DNA from: Anaerolineae bacterium
GTDB taxonomy: Bacteria; Chloroflexota; Anaerolineae; Aggregatilineales; Phototrophicaceae
Direction of reading: 5' to 3'
DNA: 8,188 nucleotides
NCBI GenBank assembly: GCA_015492875.1
Contig: WGEI01000163.1
Location: 1 to 8,188, forward strand
Part shown: one piece after another, positions 7,001 through 8,188 of the stretch
How the letters are laid out: each line of letters starts with the position of its first letter
Position numbering within the stretch: position 1 is the stretch's first letter
Position numbers and translations under genes: made by a program
The notes under the pieces: generated by a model
What the model was told of the DNA's origin: nothing
What the model saw: only the letters and a program-made list of their open reading frames with translations
Databases searched by the model: none

Positions 7001-7615
7001 AAAAATGTATTGTTCCCACACATCCGCCCATGTTTCAAACAAATCGCCCACAGATGGAACGGTTTCTACTGCGCCAGAAAAGGCAGCCCGTTTAAGCGCG
7101 TTCCGTACGATATAAAGCCCATGCTCCATAATAAGCTTAACTTCTGGCGCACCGTCTCGCTCTAACGCAATATCGCGCAAAGTCTCTTCAATAGCGCGCT
7201 CTTGCAATAAATAGGCATCGCCCTCTTCTAACACCTCAAACGCTGGGTCTAGCTCAACGACAGCGGCATTAATGCGCAAAATATCTGAGCACAAGCTATG
7301 AATAGTCTGTATGCGCGCCCTATCCATCTGGCTTATCCAGCGTTGGTAAGCATCACGGCGGCGAGCATCTTCTTCGTCGCGCAATAAATTCAGCAATTCT
7401 TGCCGAACGCGGTCGCGCATTTCTTGTGCCGCTTTGCGGGTAAATGTGATGGCGACAATGGCATTAAGGGGTTGGGTGATGTCGTTGAGTAGCAACTGAA
7501 TAAATCGCTGTACCAATACATGCGTTTTTCCAGAGCCAGCCGCAGCAACGACAATTAAATCGCGGTCGTGGGTTTCAATGGCCTTTTTTTGGGCAGGTGT
7601 CAGTTCTAGAGCCAT
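4094..7615 (-). CDS. addA: ATP-dependent helicase/nuclease subunit A (AddA)
   Basis: This 1173-residue subunit of the AddAB (RexAB) helicase-nuclease unwinds and cuts DNA at double-strand breaks to make 3' ends for RecA, and degrades linear foreign DNA. It is close in length to Bacillus AddA (about 1230). The UvrD-type SF1A helicase motifs are in order: Q9 in LTPAQ; Walker A AAAGSGKT with K30 (24-31); motif Ia AITFTRKAAQEM (55-66); TIHSLC (104-109); Walker B DEFQDT (380-385); motif III GDPRQSIYAFRG (406-417); motif IV SFRS (443-446); motif V TVHASKGLEFPVV (749-761); motif VI RRLFYVAATRAQD (818-830). The C-terminal PD-(D/E)XK nuclease has H989 (GEMVHAAL), E1059, D1076 (GVID), D1089 and K1091 (VDYKT) and Q1111...Y1115 (QVGVY), all intact. 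The ATG overlaps the addB stop as TAATG, with AGGGGG seven bases upstream. The next cistron overlaps its own stop in the same way. Confidence 0.96.
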   Translation of the reverse strand: MALELTPAQKKAIETHDRDLIVVAAAGSGKTHVLVQRFIQLLLNDITQPLNAIVAITFTRKAAQEMRDRVRQELLNLLRDEEDARRRDAYQRWISQMDRARIQTIHSLCSDILRINAAVVELDPAFEVLEEGDAYLLQERAIEETLRDIALERDGAPEVKLIMEHGLYIVRNALKRAAFSGAVETVPSVGDLFETWADVWEQYIFDSAQRVLASPFAQNVLSIPQPDNLQDKIWLVVNTVHQNLARLKLILAQEEANPYEVVQLLEATYKVINLQGGSAKSWGGKEFLNEYKNVLKAFCEYVKSLNLAPISQLDEHAADNQHLWLSLIARIQARYQALKKNINALDYDDLEHYTCALLEGAQGEDIRNRYRGEVRHILVDEFQDTNQTQWYIIKALAPPSGLFVVGDPRQSIYAFRGADVSVFGRVQRAIECGGGQTIALTRSFRSHQGLIDVINHIFSQILCRDEHSPVRDYEIAYGQPMEAMRLDAPTDKPPVELLLLNPESKDDVDDKYIWEAYEIAERIQQMIDAKLLIYDKHKQATRPIELGDIAVLFRRTTYLATYEDAFKDVGLHYVTLGGSSFFKRQEIWDVLNLLRAAYNPQDNLALAVALRSPLFGFSDDMLYRLRRDRKTALWDALFSANSADFSPDEQQLLAAARSCLQHLQKHIGRALIADLINYALRETGYLATLSSLQGGNRLRRNVEKLVEIARLSGKVMLGEFLRYIEDITDREVRESEAALTPEDAVQLMTVHASKGLEFPVVIIADIDGTAISASRDLLVRDGDSWACRVNTTSAKSEKPFYYTYLSELQKAREIAESRRLFYVAATRAQDYLIISAYVEKIENLSGKDTWLGWLWNALKLDNALKPDIAGVEVILRDKPLRRGQSRTASQVPLWDRVAVRQLKPFNEQAQPPLGLATVQVEPTAIARHLSASHLADVGAVAWGDEQERPQYRRRLLNRLRQDAPSIVRLATLPRVTRPASARQIGEMVHAALRHWRFPNQTPNMRDILRGYASQVGLMTDKAIDWAVQQAEELLIQFQGSTLYQQGEDARRRGEPFYTELPFIYPIGQRLIHGVIDLLFKHNGQWHIVDYKTATLWKGQTLVTHARRYYLQVGVYAAATWKYLERFGAVQPPQVHIHYIRYGRSITVPTEVWQQEVAAIEHHIEQVMDTQETP
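4103..4107 (-). promoter_or_regulatory. Shine-Dalgarno for the membrane-protein gene, inside addA
   Basis: On the minus strand AGGAG lies eight bases before the ATG at 4094-4092, within the last codons of addA. Together with the TAATG overlap it decides the start of the membrane protein and argues for re-initiation after addA. Confidence 0.7.
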
Positions 7616-8188
7616 TAGTCATCCCCCTGTTTATATCGTGCGGTGGTGCTGACGCGGCAAAGGCGGAAAAACTCGCAATACTGCGAGCATTTTGTTTTAT
7701 TAGGGCGATTAGGTTGGACGCGAAAATCACCGCGGCGGGCGCGCTCAATATACCGCTTCAAAATGGCTTTAGCGCTGTTAAACACGCCCTCATCCTTATC
7801 AAGGCGTAGTGGGCTTCCTAACTCATGTTTGGGAATGTGCCAGAACGCAGCGCCTAACACGCCATGCGGGGCGCTTTCTTCAGCCAATAAAGTTCGAACG
7901 GCCTCTAGATAAACCAATAGCTGGAAATTGCGTCCTTCTTCGAGTTCGCGCTTGTTGATTTTGCTGCTACCAGATTTGTAGTCAATGACAAGCGCGCCAG
8001 CTTCTGTCATGTCGATGCGGTCGATGAAACCGCGCAAACGCAGCGTTATATCCTCTAGTTTCAGCGTTACAGGTGCAGCTTCACCAAAAGCAGCTTCCTG
8101 ACGGTAGGGGTAGCGATTGGAAACGTTAAAACTTTTAGCGATAACACTATCTTCAGAAAAGTCATTGCTGACTAGCGCCATGAGTAAC
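7615..8188 (-). CDS. addB: AddB C-terminal part: PD-(D/E)XK nuclease domain with iron-sulfur cysteines (5' end outside window)
   Basis: The frame is open through to the right edge (two more Leu codons precede the ATG at 8181), and the visible part begins in the middle of a nuclease domain. This is therefore the 3' end of a longer gene, not a 188-residue protein. Numbered from the Met at 8181, it shows the acidic QEAAFGE (28-34), the GFIDRID motif with D54, VIDYKSG with D67 and K69, and the QLLVY motif with Q87 and Y91, as in RecB-family nucleases. The C-terminal cysteines C165, C169 and C175 (CSQYCEFFRLC) fit the last three ligands of the 4Fe-4S cluster in AddB; the first would lie upstream, outside the window. 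Immediate coupling to addA and the addB-addA order support AddB rather than a free RecB-like nuclease. The helicase-like N-terminus that reads Chi in AddB cannot be examined here. The C-x3-C spacing differs from the usual C-x2-C. Confidence 0.88.
   Translation of the reverse strand, partial: LLMALVSNDFSEDSVIAKSFNVSNRYPYRQEAAFGEAAPVTLKLEDITLRLRGFIDRIDMTEAGALVIDYKSGSSKINKRELEEGRNFQLLVYLEAVRTLLAEESAPHGVLGAAFWHIPKHELGSPLRLDKDEGVFNSAKAILKRYIERARRGDFRVQPNRPNKTKCSQYCEFFRLCRVSTTARYKQGDD
7623..7628 (-). promoter_or_regulatory. Shine-Dalgarno for addA, inside addB
   Basis: On the minus strand AGGGGG lies seven bases before the addA ATG (7615-7613), within the last codons of addB. It fixes the addA start at the TAATG overlap. 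Confidence 0.7.

Noticed and set aside
7615..8181. A free-standing 188-residue RecB-like nuclease starting at the ATG at 8181.
   Set aside because: The reading frame stays open to the window edge, the visible part begins mid-domain, and the junction with addA matches addB.
4094..8188. A RecBCD- or AdnAB-type complex instead of AddAB.
   Set aside because: AddA has a single UvrD-type helicase plus C-terminal nuclease, and the neighbour carries a second nuclease with iron-sulfur cysteines. This is the AddAB layout; RecB/RecC/RecD would need a nuclease-dead RecC-like neighbour.

Overview
The window looks like a piece of a bacterial chromosome with moderate GC content, most likely from a Chloroflexota (Anaerolineae-like) organism. 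That assignment is an inference. It rests on the Pro/Thr-rich low-complexity linker in a membrane-anchored M23 peptidase, an SQD2/MgtA-like GT4 glycosyltransferase, addB-addA gene order, and the general style of the proteins. No rRNA, tRNA, CRISPR array, insertion sequence or phage gene was seen. Genes are densely packed, and most cistrons have a clear Shine-Dalgarno sequence.

Layout. On the left, two minus-strand genes lie head to tail: a membrane-anchored LytM/M23 endopeptidase (226-1083), then the first 62 codons of a membrane protein that runs off the left edge (1-186) and looks like the start of a sensor or chemoreceptor-type protein. A 303-base divergent intergenic region (1084-1386) separates them from a plus-strand pair: a GT4 glycosyltransferase (1387-2673) and methylglyoxal synthase mgsA (2713-3096). 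A short GC-rich hairpin (3104-3121) lies between mgsA and the converging minus-strand operon. That operon fills the right-hand 5 kb. Read in its own direction it is addB (3' end only, entering from the right edge to 7615), addA (7615-4094, complete), and an uncharacterised multi-pass membrane protein (4094-3132). Both junctions are TAATG one-base overlaps with a good Shine-Dalgarno sequence inside the upstream gene, so the three proteins are probably made in a coupled fashion.

Function. AddA and AddB together form the helicase-nuclease that resects double-strand breaks for RecA loading and degrades linear foreign DNA. All helicase motifs and both nuclease active sites visible here are intact. 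Why a membrane protein is coupled to addBA is not explained by known biology and is the main functional puzzle. The GT4 enzyme probably builds a glycolipid or cell-envelope glycan. Methylglyoxal synthase diverts DHAP when phosphate is short. The M23 protein remodels peptidoglycan outside the cytoplasmic membrane.

The most unexpected signal is compositional: the tetranucleotide GATC occurs only once in 8188 bases by direct scan, whereas GCGC is over-abundant. I did not find a convincing new defence or mobile system in this window.
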